Assembly: GCA_018894105.1 (NCBI GenBank)
Contig: CM032121.1
Coordinates: forward strand, 17,899,230-17,963,229
Source: Jacaranda mimosifolia
Lineage: Eukaryota; Streptophyta; Magnoliopsida; Lamiales; Bignoniaceae
Length of the DNA: 64,000 bases
Direction of reading: 5' to 3'
Shown here: in pieces, positions 34,695 to 49,600 of the stretch
How the letters are laid out: each line of letters begins with the position of its first letter
Numbering within the stretch: the stretch's first letter is position 1
Notes under the pieces: generated by a model
What the model was told of the DNA's origin: nothing
What the model saw: the letters and a program-made list of their open reading frames with translations, nothing else
Databases searched by the model: none
Position numbers and translations under genes: made by a program

Positions 34695-37600
34695 CTATAA
34701 TTCCTCAAACTGTATTGAGAATCCACAGTGACATCGCTTTATTTGAGTTGGAATACCATCTTCATCAAACGCCTGTTCCTCGAAGATGAATTCATGTTCA
34801 TGGTTTTCTGTGTGCATCAAGGGAGAGGGTGGTGGGCCCATGTCACGTCTTTCTGGAGATGCCTCACCAGCAGCATCAACAGACAGAGAGCATTTATCAT
34901 CCGATTTTGGGATTTCAATGGAGGATTGTGTTAATGCTCCATCTCCATAGCAGTTGCTCAACCTTTGCCGAGTAATGATGGAAGAAAGAAGCTGATACCA
35001 CTTTGACAGTGCTTGTGCCTCATTTCTCCTTTTCTCTTCAGTCTCTCTTCTCTCTTCTTCTTCTAAATATGCCTGAAATAAATTATCTTCAAATTCAACA
35101 CAACCATTCAAGATAACAGATTGTAATCCTTAATAAGTCCTGAAGCAATCAATGGCTTGAGTTCAGAGGATGGGTGAATATAATTTTGATTGGACGTGGA
35201 GAATGGATATAAGAAAGTAAAAAGGAATATATCTGCCAGCAAAATAAAGATCAGAAGGACAAATTTTGCAAGTAAATGATTTTGCTGCTAATTACAGGCA
35301 GAGGCCGCTGTGGAAAGATATTATCTGAAATTTTAGAAAACTACTATTTTCCCCCCCTTTCTGTCCATATATCAGAGTTAAGCTTTAGTATTAGCAATAA
35401 CAGTTACAAAGATTTTTCACAGCCACTTTAATTAGGCAATAGAGTAATTATTATGAACTCACCTCTAGAATAGCATCCTTAAACTCAGCACAAACTACGA
35501 TACCCTCAAACAAAGGAACAGACCGACCATTTCTGAACTCAAATCCAACCATAGCAGGAGCAAAATCAATATCCAGCCTTTTCGCAACAGGTGCCACCCT
35601 CGGCAAGCGCAAGTGAACTGTACCTGGGGGGAGGCACTTCTCAGACCACACATCCACTTGACCACGTTCATTCTAGAAATCAAAACTTCAGAGATCAGCA
35701 ATAGCAAACAAATCCAAATACAAGAGGTAAAAACTGACAGACAGGATATAAGTAAAATATAGCAGGTTATGTTGTCTCACAATCAAGTAATGCAACAAAA
35801 AATTGACAATTCCCCAAAGATGTAATGCAGTGAAAAGGGGGTGGGAGAAACAGACAGGAGAAACAGAGGCACACAGATGAACTACAAGGTAAAACAATAA
35901 AAATAATTCCGCTGCTGCTATTTAGACCTCCATTCTGCAGGGACGGAACCAGATTTTCCTTACCTTTTGAAGCCAAACAAAATAATTAATAGTCAACTAA
36001 ACAAAATAATTAATAGTCAACTGCAACCATTATTAGATCGAATGCCAGTACAACCAAATAACTCGACAAGCGAATTGAGAGTTTAAACATCAAACAAGAC
36101 AAGGATCAACAATGACACTGGCAATATATGATAAGTAGGGCATTTGATGTGCTTCCAATCTACATGTTAATGGCCTTAGGTTAATATCAAGTCCCCATAC
36201 AATATACACAAGACTAGGAAAGGGCATTGCATAAGAAGCCTTCATTCACATGTAAGATGGTAGATCTTTTGACAAACCAGAGACTTGGACACACCCATTT
36301 TTCATATTGTCCCATTTGCATTATAAGGCTTAGAACTTGGATACAAAAAGAGCAGGGTCTATTAGATTAATAGGAAAACTTTGAAGAACACAGGCATAGA
36401 TATTGCATAAACTAATTGAGTGCAATCAGAATGGAAAGATTAATAAATGAGCTATTTTAAGAATAGATGGCTAAGGAGGTTGGATATCACACTGAAGTGG
36501 TTTGTTAATGATATAACATTAAGACTTTGACTAAGATCAAAGGTGCTTGTACTCATGTATCTCACAAGAATGCATAGTAAAGAGCAAGTTTGAGAATAAT
36601 TCTTGTTTTTACCATATTTCAGATAAATCACTAAATTGACTCAACTGTCCAAACTCAGTTCATTTCTCCACCTATTTTGCGATAGGATTGTTCGTAGGTT
36701 TTGTTCCTTAAACCTTTTTTTTTTTTTTTTGACCTCCCTTTATTCGTTTCTGAACAAGCCCAGTCCCAACTGCAATAAGTTAGAATCTCTGATTAACCAC
36801 GACCAATCTTGAGTCTATTTCTTTCCAACACTTATGCACAAAAGTACTATATTTCGCATCTATCACAACTTCTGGGGGTATGGCTATTTTAAATGTTAAA
36901 GAAATACATCTGTTTACGAGAGGCCACTGAATGGCCATCTGATCATTTACAATATTGATTATAGGACTTCCTGATATTTGGCCTAATTAAAAAAATACTC
37001 ACTGCAGAGTTTGGAAATCATCCACCTCCTCTACAACTAATAGCCATCACAAAAAGCTGATTCTTGGTGAAAATCGTCGGTTTTACCCTCAGTCAAAGAT
37101 AAACAGAACTTAAAAATGATAGAAAAGACCCAAAAACTCAAGGTGGTGACATTTTTGCCCCTGTGTCCTGCAAACAAAGCAGGTGCAAGCATGAGTCTTC
37201 CCCGAATCCCCCAGAAACCCCAAAAGATGGGCCAATAGCATGGACTTCTCATTTTACAAATATTTGAGGTTATGCAATGTAACTTATCAAAAACCAGAGG
37301 GGTTTATTCTAATGTATGTAAATTTTGATGAGTTGCTAGGGTAATGTAAGAAAGGGCAGAGGGTGCATTGGCAATATCTTGAAAGGCGAAAAAAGTATTA
37401 TATGATGTTTTAAAAGAAAAGAGGGTGCTTCCTTAATGTTCTGAAAAGCAAAGGGGTTACTTAGGTAACGTTTTCAAAAGAACAAGAAGTGCACAGCAAA
37501 CATCATGACTCTAGGAAGTGAAAATGGACCTCCTCAAACTCAGCCTTAACAAGCTACTACAACATCTGGCAATCTGCTGATAGTGACATTGTTTCTATTT

Positions 37601-40600
37601 CTTTCATATGGAAGTGAGGTTGTTTTTGGATCTTTACTTTTTATGTATTGAATGATAGGTGACCAACCTGTTGTAATGCTTATCCAATATACATATATAC
37701 TATCGGATAGTATATGTGTATGCATGGGGCAAATAATGTTAGTGTAGTAGATTAATGATTGTTTGTTCTATGTAAAGCGTGTAAATTGTTGTTTACATTT
37801 ACTCAATAAGCGTGTTGTGAATGAACTAGGGAGATACATAAAAGGATCGTAAAACTAGAAGGGATGTAAATATGATGTTTTGCAAACCAGAAGGATATTA
37901 ATCTTTTGGACATATTAGATTGGATTATGATACAATTAATCAATTGTTTTTTGTAAAATTGCAACCAAAGCTAGTATTTTCCTCAGTTTAAAATTTGACA
38001 GAAAATATTTGTCTATTAAGGCACTAAATGTACAATAAAGTTAAATCCCTAAACAATATTTTAGTTGGCATGAGATTACATGACTAATATGGATGGATCT
38101 ATTTGCCAATAACTATTAACTAGCCTATTCCAGCAACATCATCCATTCCCCTCTTCTTTGAGAGCTGATTGTAGCCTAAGCTTTATCATATGCACAAAGC
38201 AATGAGAAAAACCCTGAAGCGGGCAGCAATAAAACAATCTCTTGGCTTTCTCCATTGTTTGAAAAACAATTGCGACTGTTTCCTTCCACATTCGACTTAT
38301 GCACCTTTCTGAAAATACTAGGCAAGCTCGAAGAAGCCAATATTTCTAAAGCAAATAAAGCTCCACTACAATTTCTAAGAGAAATAATGCAACATAGCCT
38401 AACCGCTATAAAACGGATGTAGTGGACATACTCATTGCATCTAGATTGAAATACAATACACTTAGTTCCTTATATGCATGGCATGTGCCCCACATGTGAG
38501 GGCCGTAAGCATGCAAATGGAATTTTCTCCTGAAATTTTCCCGACCTATAGACAAAAAGGAATTTTTTTTTTTTTTTTTCCCACTTCTTTGAGGGCAGCA
38601 TTTTTTTGTAGCAACTGCACACATAACGGGATTTGTGAGATGGAGAAAAACCACATTAGAGGTGAATGTGATTTCAAAAACCAGAAGGCTTTTGAATTTG
38701 GTACAACACTAAGAGGAGGTAGATACAACGATAATTTAATCATGTGCTTCCAGAAGCAGCAATTGCTTAAACTACATTTTACCCTAAACTTGCCTCAACA
38801 AATGTAGCATGTTCAACCGACCTAAAAATCTACAAGAAATATATGGGTGTAACCCCAACTTCGTGTAAGCACGGTTCATTTAAAACCCCTCCTCTATGTG
38901 GAGGATTCCACAGAAACTTGTTCCCATTTTCAGCGAAAAAGTCACCCAATCCCTAGAGTAAACTTTAGTTGCGGGAAAAGGTGGAAATTAATATTGCATG
39001 TATGGTCGTGTAAGCACAGTTCATTTAAAACCCCTCCACTACGTGGAGGATTCCACAGAAACTTGTTCCCATTTTCAGCGAAAAAGTCACCCAATCCCTA
39101 GAGTAAACTTGAGCTGCAGGAAAAGGTGGAAATTAATATTGCATGTATGGTCTGATTGGGATACGTATTACGAATAAGGAATCACTGCTACATCTAAGGA
39201 ACTGGTTCAAGATCAAAATTTGCTTCCAAGCAAAATTGCAGTACGCTAGGGCAGGCTTTCTATTGCCTGTACTATGATAATAATTTCAAGAATTTTGAAA
39301 AGCACGTAAATTCTTCAAAGACGGCAAAGATTTATGTGAAATTCAAATTACTAAAAATACCAAAGAGTGCTACAAAATTCGATGGCATGTCAACCTGTCC
39401 ATATTGATTCCAAACTAAAGGGACAGTCACTCAAAATATACACACACGCATGGTAAGAGGAGGGTGAGGAAGGGAAGGAGGGAGGAAGAGAACCTTAGGC
39501 AATTCAAGCGTGGTAGCTCACAAACTCAATCTAGCTTTTATTAAATCAGCATTTTTGTCTATAGTAAATTCAATTTCACCTCTCATTTTCTTTATAATTT
39601 GTAATTTGTTTGATTCTTTGGCTGAAGCCAAGGGTAAAACTCTTTTAGTAAAACAAACCTATTCTAATGGACAACCTATTTTTAATGAACAAAACCAAGC
39701 ATACCAAAGAAGGGAAAGAGAAATGGAGTTAAACATTCTGTCATGTCAGTAAAAATTTAGAGGCAAAATCAAAATCAGCAGATTTTTCTTCTCTAAGAAC
39801 AGAGCACTGGTGCCGTTATCTAACTATCCACATTTAGCATGAATTCAAAATAGAAAAGCAATCTACCTTAGGCACAATACCATTAACAGCTCGTGGAAGA
39901 CGCAGAGGCTCTGTCTGCCACTTTCCATAAAGGCCAGTTACCCCTTGATGATCCCCATCACCATAGTCATTATCATCTGCAGTTTCTTCTTTACTACGCT
40001 TCAAGGAGCGCTTTACAACCTAATTGAAACAGGATATCATATGCATTTGAATGCTGATCAAATGGAAAGATTATCTAACATGAAATTCCACTGAATATCA
40101 GACCTTCACAGGAACTTCACCAGCTTTCACTTGCAGCCCCTCATGCAACCACCTTTCCTTTGTATGAAGTGTTTGGACACAAGTACGTGGATACACTGCA
40201 TGCCCTGAACAAAACCCCAGCACAGGGCCCTTGGGGTACAGAATTTCATACTTCTTAAGCCATCTTTCAATCACATACAAGTGATGATTTCTGTAGGCCT
40301 GAATATTTCAGAAATCAAAAATTACATAAAGTGCATTTACTAATCATGGTGGATAAAGCATTTGAACACTAATTGACAATTGAAATTCAGCATACTTGTT
40401 GATTGGTGGGAAGTGGTTCAGTCAGTGCTCTAGTTTCCAGTTCCATATCTTCCAGGGAGCTCCTGGTAGAAGCAAAAGAGTTCCTCATGGAGGACTCCAC
40501 AGCCTTTTTTTCACGACATTCTTCGGATGCTCCACATGAGTTGTTTATGTCAAGAAGGCATCCCTGATTCTGACTTGCTAATTGGGACACTTCAATCTTC

Positions 40601-43600
40601 TCACAGTCTAACGCTTCATATTCCAAATTGAAAACACCACCAGTTGCTCCTGACTCCAACTCCTTCAATGGGGCCAACACTGCATCCCACCATGTCGAAT
40701 TGATTCTCTGTGCTGCCACCTTGTACCATTTTGTACAATATCTGGAATGAAATTCTTCTTGTTAAGTATTGTAGCAGGGACTATTTCTCTTCAAAGACTT
40801 AACAATGCAAAATGAGAAGTCTATCAGTATGTGCTTAATCCAAATCTGAATCAACTCAGATGAGGGACCTGGCAGAGCAGCAGCTTCAACTATTATACTC
40901 TCTCCCATATACCTTACAATGTAAAGAGAAGATATTGTCCACAGACTCAAGGCATATTCAACAGAAACCTCCAGAAATTTTCAGAGACTATAATCTTATC
41001 CATGCCAAATTCTTGTATTATTTCTTTTCCTTCATAATTCTTATAGTTCCCCCATAATAGAGTCAGAAAAATCCTTTTTAGCAGGTTTGTGATGCCTTCA
41101 CTTGCTCCTTAAACAAATAAAGGTTGTACTTAACTATAAGACTCAGAGGTGCATGACCACAACAGGCAAAGCTAAGGGGCTGTTTGGTTTCATTTCCACA
41201 CTCAATTTTCACATTTTCTACTATTCCACAAATGAAACACATCACTTTTACACATTTTCACCCAACATCATTTTCATTTTCAAAACACATTCTCCAATAA
41301 ACTATATATCTTCTCTCTCTATTCCATTATTTTTATCTCTCCTCCTACAACCTATTAAAACCAACATAATCATTACTTTTCCAACAATCTATCCAAATAC
41401 AAATTCATTTTCAACTCATTTCCACTAACTAACTTTTCAAATTTTAGATATGATGAAAATGGAGATTGGAAATGGAGATAAAACCAAAAAGGCCCTGAAT
41501 GCCTCATCTGAAAATCTATAACTGAGAATGCACACGTGAAAATAAGGAAGTACAGGTTGAAAATACATATAGTTGGCAATGGCTCCAGGTCTAGAGGTTC
41601 AAAGAATAAACAGCCTGCATATTTTCACAATGCATGCTTGTAAAAAGTTGGCAACTGGTCCAGGTGTACTAACTACCTAATGCAGGACAGGTCCAAGTTT
41701 ATTAATGAATTATTGAGCATGACACCAGTTTAAATCATTAAAGCCAACCATGGTTCGTTTGGTTAACGGGTTTGATAATCATAAACCAGTCCACTGCATT
41801 ACTGATAAATAAAATAATTAGATTTGAGGTTTTTTGCTTGCTTCATTTTATGTAATTGTATTTAGATCTATTTATTCAAGAATCATTGTTATTTGGATAA
41901 TCTGCCTACTGATAGTCAAACTGCTTTAGTTATTCATCACATTATTATCATATCCAATGTAATTTGATGGCATGTAGCCTGTAGATGCTTAGAAACGCAG
42001 AATAACTACTTTCATGTCACGTGAAGATTACTTTTCTTTCCTAGTCTTTTGAAATTATTTATAATCTCCAAAAAGGTAGAACAGGTGTTAATCATTTAGG
42101 TTTGTGTTTGTTAGTCTGAGGAGAGCAGAGTTAAGTAGGGTTATGGGCTTGCCCATTTTACTCATAGGTCCTCCATTAAGCAGTTGCAAATGAATCAAGC
42201 ACATGTCATGGTGGATACCAAATGATGATAAGGGATATATCAATAGGTACTAACCTGTGCACTTGCCAATAAACAGAACTCGTGAATTGAAGAGTAAATT
42301 AATGGCCAGAAACAAAAAATAAGACGTGGAGCACAGTTGCAACAGCTTTTGCACAGTTCACATGACCCGAATAGTTATGCTAAGGGTGGCATGCAAATAA
42401 GATACAATACATATATGAAGCCTTACACACCAGTACATTGCTATTCATTCTTGATTTGATCTCAACAATTTAATTGAATGACACATGAATGAACCCTGAC
42501 CTCTGGCACAGAGAGCCTATAAAGTCCTAGGAGAACCTAACTCGGCCTCTCTACCTTCTTGAACCCCCATTCACATGCCAAACACAAGAAAGGGGGAAAT
42601 GAAAATGGTCAACGAGCCAGGACTAATCCGTATCGCAGATATTCACTCAGTATACGTGTAAAAGCGTATACTTGCTAAACTTTCTTGGAATACACAATGA
42701 CCAAAAGCTTAACAAGTGCGTATAATTACAACATACTTCACTAACAAAACAACATACAACAAGCGGTTAACAACTCCATACTTAGGCACAATTGTGAAGG
42801 AAAAGAAATCAATTTCAGTGAGAAAAATAAAAAGAGCAATTATATCGGGACCTAGTTAGGGAATGAGAATACCAGTTTCTAATGTTAGGTGCTGTACTGG
42901 TTCACATGAATTCCAGAGAGGAAGTTAGACAGTTAGCTCATATTTCAATTAATAATGAGTAAGTTAGGAGGATAGATTATGTATTTGTCTGTGCAAAACT
43001 GCCAATGAAAATCTTACACTTTCAAGCTGGAAATAAGCCTAGACTGATCATCATTCTAGTGTTTTGTGACAATCTTTTTCCACCTTTAGCTGGTAAAACA
43101 TAATGATCATGAGAACTAGCAAATCTAACACCATGAAAGATTTCAAACCTGCGTGTCACATCCTTAGCCCCATTTCCAGCAAAAGCAACTACATATCTCA
43201 AAAAAATTTTGCATGCAGCAGCTGCAGCTTCTACTTTATGCTCTCCATCTATAATTGCATTGATCGCATCAACATGCACCCACTTTCCAGTCAAGTTCTC
43301 CCCGCCACAAAAGACCTCTGCCCAATAAAGTGGGGCTCCCATCTTTTTTGATCCAATAGCAGTAGCTATTCCATTTGAGGAAGTCTGAGATTCTTCTTTT
43401 CTAATTTTCTTCATTTTTTTCAGAGGTGGAGCAAGAGTTGAAGAAGCACTGGGTGATTCTGACACATTAGATGCCATACTTCTAGAATTTCCAACTGCTG
43501 TAGCCGAGAGAGCCATTTCCAACTGCATCTGAAATTCAATATCTCCTTTCCTCTTCAATCCCTCAGATTTTGCAACGCATGGTTCAGAAATATCAGTTGG

Positions 43601-46600
43601 GGATGACTCAGAGACTGACACATCTAATATTTTATCTTTTGGCATGTCAGTAATAAGAGAACCTTGCAATTGCAACCCATGCTTTCTTGATTTCTCAGCT
43701 TTATGCCTGGCAGTGCTTCTTACCACTGTGTGACCGCTACCATGCTGAACCTCTGGTGATGATTTCACAGTGCAAGCAGAAGAACAGCTTGGTCCAGCAA
43801 CCATCAGAGTTGATGAGCTAAATATGTCTTTTTCTCTCTTGTTTACAAAATCCATGGTGGGCTCTGATCTGTCACCATCAGGCTTCAGGGAGACCACATC
43901 CAACGTAGAAACAAACCTGAAAAATCAAGGATGTTTTAACTCTAGTTGCTTAAAAACAAAGATTTCCAAAGTAGTGGACGTAGAATTCTAAAGTCCTAAG
44001 CATAACTATGTTATGTAGTATAACCTTAATATGAAACAATTTCATCTAGGAATATGTCTTGGCCTTAGAGCATTCACTACAATTCGAGCACACACTAGGG
44101 GAAATTAGAGAACTGATCCTTCAGGTGGAACAGCAATTTTTTTCCTGCTAACCATGAGTATTTTAAAATTTAGGAATAGCCACCCCAACCATCAGACAGA
44201 CTATAATGCCAACGATATTATGCACTCACAAGAACTAGAACGTGGGCAACCAGTAAGTTCAACATATAATATTTCAATTACACCAACCGTACCAAGTGTT
44301 CAAAAAAGCAGACTTCAGGCTTGTACAACACTAAACTACAACAAACAGGCTGCAGAATCCATTATCACTCTTCTTTCTCCGTCCTAACCATAACTTTTCC
44401 AAAATGTCACCTTCATTAGGAGAGCAGTAGTTCATGGTAATCCAGTTCTCTTTCCCACTCAATGTCCATCATTTCCTCATTTGCTTGCACAATTTTTTTT
44501 AATCAAAACTCAACATCAACAAATATATAGTACCTAGAAGTATGTTTATCAGATGAAAGAACTGAAGCCACCATTCCTAGAGGGTGAAAGGCCTTTTATG
44601 ATAAATCTAGCAGTGACCATTCTAGAAAGAAAAACTGACAGCTACGGATGTATTCAAAATATAGATAGAAAGAAAAACCAGTAAACTCCAAAGTTCGGGT
44701 GGTACTGACAAATCTAGTACTAGCCTATATCAGGAAACCCGTATAGCTATTACCATAAGTGTTGTCTCATGTAGAGAAAAATGCTGTTTTTTATTCTCCA
44801 GTCCTTTTCTTTCATTATGGGAAAAAGGAAGCATAGAATTGTATCCACCACTGTCAGCACATGCATAAAGTCAATTGCAAACAGGCAGTTCAAATTGCAT
44901 TAACAAAGATCTACTGCAGGGGACAGATGGACCCAAGAATTCAGCTATTATGTGTAGAATTATAAAGTATACATAATCTAGGGAAGTTAAATACCCTGCT
45001 ACCCCCCACAACCCCACTCCTCCAAAACAAAAAAAAAAAGAAACAAAAAATAAAAATAAAAAACACAAATACCAAACACCAAATACTGACCGTGTTCTTC
45101 AGTAGTCCATAAAGAAGAAACCCAAAATGACAAAAGAATGACCAAAGAAAACAAACATCAAAACAGAGTTCCACAAATTTTCATACTCCTCAACTAATAT
45201 CAAATGTCACAATGACAAAAACAGGATACACAAGAAAGACGAACTCAAACACCCCAAAAGCCATCTTCTCTAAACATCACTGTAAATACCTAATTAAAAT
45301 TTGAATCACATCAAGACTTTTCAATTTTCCTTCAATATTTTAGCTTTATTATAATTATCATACTTATATTTCTGATTCATTCTGATCCATATTGTATAAT
45401 AGCATAATTTCTCACCTAGTGCATTTGATTTGATAACTAGAGTTGTACCGTGAGTTTCATTTATTATATTGTGTAGTTGGACTCTTTGAAGTGTTTTGAG
45501 CAAATTCATAACTTGAAAGAATAGTAAAAATCAGGGGAAAGAAAAGGAGAGAGAGATTCCAAATGCATGTCAGCTTCACCAGCTTTGCTGTTTTTATTTA
45601 GTAAATTATACAAAATTACTTAAAGTGGAGAAGGACCGTAGAAATATATACATATTGAATAAAAGAGAAGAAGAATTATCTGATAAGAAAGAGTTGCTTA
45701 TATATATTTAAAATCCACATGGTTCTAGTTGAAATATATCATCTCTGTCTCTCCAAATTTAACATTCTTCATTTCCTATGTCAAATCCAGCTAGATGGTT
45801 TTTTCAGTTTAGTCTCACAGCAATCAAAGAGATTTCCTATAAAAGCTATAAAACAATGTGTTTAAATTGTTTGAATGTATTTAAGTCCGTCAATTTCCTA
45901 GCTAATGCATTACCTCTATCACAATTAACATATATCAATTTCCATAGATGTAAAAAAAATTACCAAATTATTTTCCTTAGTAAGAGCTGCTTGGACCCCA
46001 CTAAAATAATCCGGGAATCCAATCACTGGAAGGCTTAAGTTATACAAGTAAAGCAACCCCATACCCTCCACACCCAGAAAGAAAAAGTTTAGTATTTTAA
46101 AAACAAAGACAAGGGAGAAAGCATGATATACTCTTCAATCACATCAATACGAATCGTGTGGAGTTAACAAACAGATTGTGTTGGTATACCGAGTTGTCAG
46201 ATTCAGAGCCCTAAATAGTGCCACAGATAATGCTGCAACCTGCAAGAGAAGTAACCAGGATTTCAGTTAGAACACAATATCTAATAGCAGTTTATCGAAT
46301 TAGTGATTAACGCATATGCTACCTAAATCATGCTATAATTTTACTTGATCCCTTGTACAGATCAAAGGCAACCATCCCATGGCACAGAATATCAATCCAG
46401 AGTAGAACTAGAACCAGAAAAGGTATGTTAAAACTAAATATGCAGTGGACATTATCTGTTGTCCTGACAAAAGTTTGCATGGAATCTACAACTATATCAA
46501 CATCTTATGCATGAAAACAAGTAGTAGATCATCAATTTTTACTACAGAATCTAGATCTGAGACATGCATTACCTAACTAGTAACTACATATTCTCTATAA

Positions 46601-49600
46601 ATATTTGCTATATCAGATTCAAATAAATTAATAGTGTATATGGTAAATGCAGCAAAATAAAGTGATGACAACTGACTGATCCTTCCATGATTACAGAAAT
46701 ACACGGCATTAAAAATTGACTCCATTACTGTGTTCACCAGGTGATCAGTTTCTCAAATTTCACAATTAACATATTACAGGAATAAAAGGTAAATTGCTAG
46801 CACATGTCCACATCTATACTTGTTTTGATCTGTCACACCACCAGAATTTTAACCTAGAACCTCTTAAGTGTCTCATTGGTCCATTTCAGATCTGTCACAC
46901 CAGCAGAATTTTAACCTAGAACCTCTTAAGTGTCTCATTGGTCCATTTCAGATCTGTCACACCAGCAGAATTTTAACCTAGAACCTCTTAAGTGTCTCAT
47001 TGGTCCATTTCAGTTGTCACATTTTAATCTATCCCCACCTCCAGAATTTTAACCTAGAACCTCTTAACTTAAGCGCCTTATTGCTGGAAGCATCTACAGT
47101 AGCCCCCCTAATACACTCCATGCTAAGTTGCCAAATAAGAATATATGTTCAAATAGTATTAGGAGCTCATAGAGAGGCGCTATGAGCAGAAAGCCGTCTT
47201 TAACTTCTGGAACTGTCAAACAATCCTAGTCCTCTTTGCTGTTGCAACTGCTGCCATATTGCAAGTAGCCCCAGTTTTGATTTGTTTTACACTATTCGTT
47301 CCAGTGGGATTGCCAACTCAAAAGCGTAGTGTTCTTGCAAGTAGAATGCTTATGGAAAACAACAGGTTTACATAAATTTCCAAAAAATGAGGATAACAAC
47401 TATACCACTTCTGGTGTCCCCTCTCGAGTTTCCAAAGTAGATGCCAATGCTAAATGACATGATTTCTCAGCTACACTTGGACTTCTAGCATGGAAATTGT
47501 TGTGGAACTGATTATAAGCAGACAAGGATCATAGGATACAAAGTCAAAACTTCATTATCAGGTAGAAAATAAGATGAAGAAAAAACTAACATAAGGAAAC
47601 TCATACCCAACTGATGAGAGGGGACAAACGACTTGCAGTAAGTTTTGGGGATTCTGCTATCTTCAGCAAGTGTGCTGGAACAAGAGAAAGTAGAGAAGCC
47701 TGCCAAGATTTAGGATTCCTGATAAGGAGAAATGTTTTATGCTTATCTCTATCTTATTTGCTAGGAGAGGAAAACTAAAAGACGATCATAGAGAAAGAGC
47801 AATAAGTGAATCAGCAAGAATCAATATATATTATTATTATAATACGATAGCAATATAAAGAATGACTATTAAAATGCATCAAATTGGATCAAAATATATA
47901 TTAGAGGAACAAAACAAAGACAAAGTAACAATTGAGAGAAAAAATAAATGAAGATTCTGGAGGCTAGTTGCCATTGGCTTGAAATAAAGCGACACAACAT
48001 CAGCTCTGACTACACTAAGTACTTTAGAACATGTTCTAAATTGATATGAGACATTTTTGAATCCTCTTACAGAAAAGATAACTTCGGATTTCATCAGAGA
48101 AAAACCAAATGAGTAGATTAAAAAAGAAAAATAGTGATAATAAACAGGTCAAGAAAAAAGTCGGTGATATCTTAAAATGCAACCTCTTCCAATAACTTCG
48201 GCAACCAGCTTCAGGGACCTACTACATCTCTCAAAAATGTGTCTTAGTTAAGTAGTGTCAAATTACAGACCTCAGATTTTACTCGGAGATCAACTGCCAC
48301 TTTAAACTAGTCAACAAATGATGCTACTTCAATCAATATAGGGGGCCAAGGCCAGTTACTATAAAAATAAATCCAGATTTACAACATGATACAGATACGC
48401 TTTACCATGTGTACCAAAAAGAAAGTTCATGAGTATTTTGTTTTACAGGTGAAGAACCTAATCTCTCTAGATATAGCCATTTAATAACACAGAAAGTAGT
48501 TCATTACATGTAAATCAAGCTGGTATTCCCTCCATCCAGAGAAGAGAGACCAAACATCCAACTCCATACATCAACTAGAGATTGGTCAAGGAATTTTCAG
48601 AACTTTAACTTTTATCAAAAGTTCCAGGTAAACAGTATGTTGTAGCTTTCGGGATCAAGGGCTCTCACCTCTATTTGGTAATACGTCATTTGGGAAAACA
48701 ATCTCATACTAGTGCTTTTATGATGCAGCATTGAAAGAGAGCAATTAGACATGCTCAATGAACAGCAGGCGAAAATTTCCAAAGCGGAGGCTATGACTTT
48801 GTATTCAGAGGACCTAACTCTAAATTATGCATTGATCACTGTGGGCAACTTTAATGGCAATGGAAGTATGACTGCAGATGGCATGACTAGTATGATAAAA
48901 TTTAATCATGCTCATTTTCACAGCAGATTAACTTCCACTTTAAACTAAAATATTATCAAAAAAAGATATTGACTGATCTCTCAAGTTTCTCATTACTAAT
49001 ATGCATCATAAAATTTTAGTCCATTCTTGTCTAAACAGAATTTCTTCTTAGCCTTTTTGGCTACTAAACTAGCAAAAGGTGACCCAATAATATTAACAGC
49101 TTCAGGACCAGGTTAATAAATAAATGCCAGTACACCATAAGATGAAGTCATACAGTGAAAAATGCAATTGTAACCAACCCTCATTAATATGCTTCCATCT
49201 TGTAAGATGGAACTCATTACAATGAACAAGTTGCATGATGCATACCTAACCATATGATCAAGCCAAAGGAATCAATTATATAAACAGATGTAACTTCTAA
49301 GATGTGTTTCACACATAAGAAAGAGTTTTTCCTGTTATGTACGACACACACCTCTATCGGGATATTTATGTCCATACAATTATACCTAGGTTGGTGTAGG
49401 AATCCTTCAGAGAATAAAATGTAATATAAAAGACCAGACCAAGACACGAGCCTTCAGATAGAACAAAAACATTCATTATGGTTAACAGAAGGTACCCCTC
49501 CATCCTCCCCTACCCCACCTACAAAATCATGCTTACAACTAACACCACAACCATCGATCTTTTTGTCACTTCATGTTGATGCAGTGTCCACAATTAAAGC

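Noticed and set aside
38478..38807. 109-codon ORF on the plus strand
   Set aside because: It is antisense within a RAD4 intron, includes a poly-T-encoded Phe run and has no family features.
41102..41428. 108-codon ORF on the plus strand
   Set aside because: It covers the MITE in RAD4 intron 9 and shows repetitive Thr/Ile/Phe composition from transposon sequence.
46827..47085. CRISPR-like array
   Set aside because: Units are contiguous 62-bp tandem repeats without unique spacers, in a plant intron.
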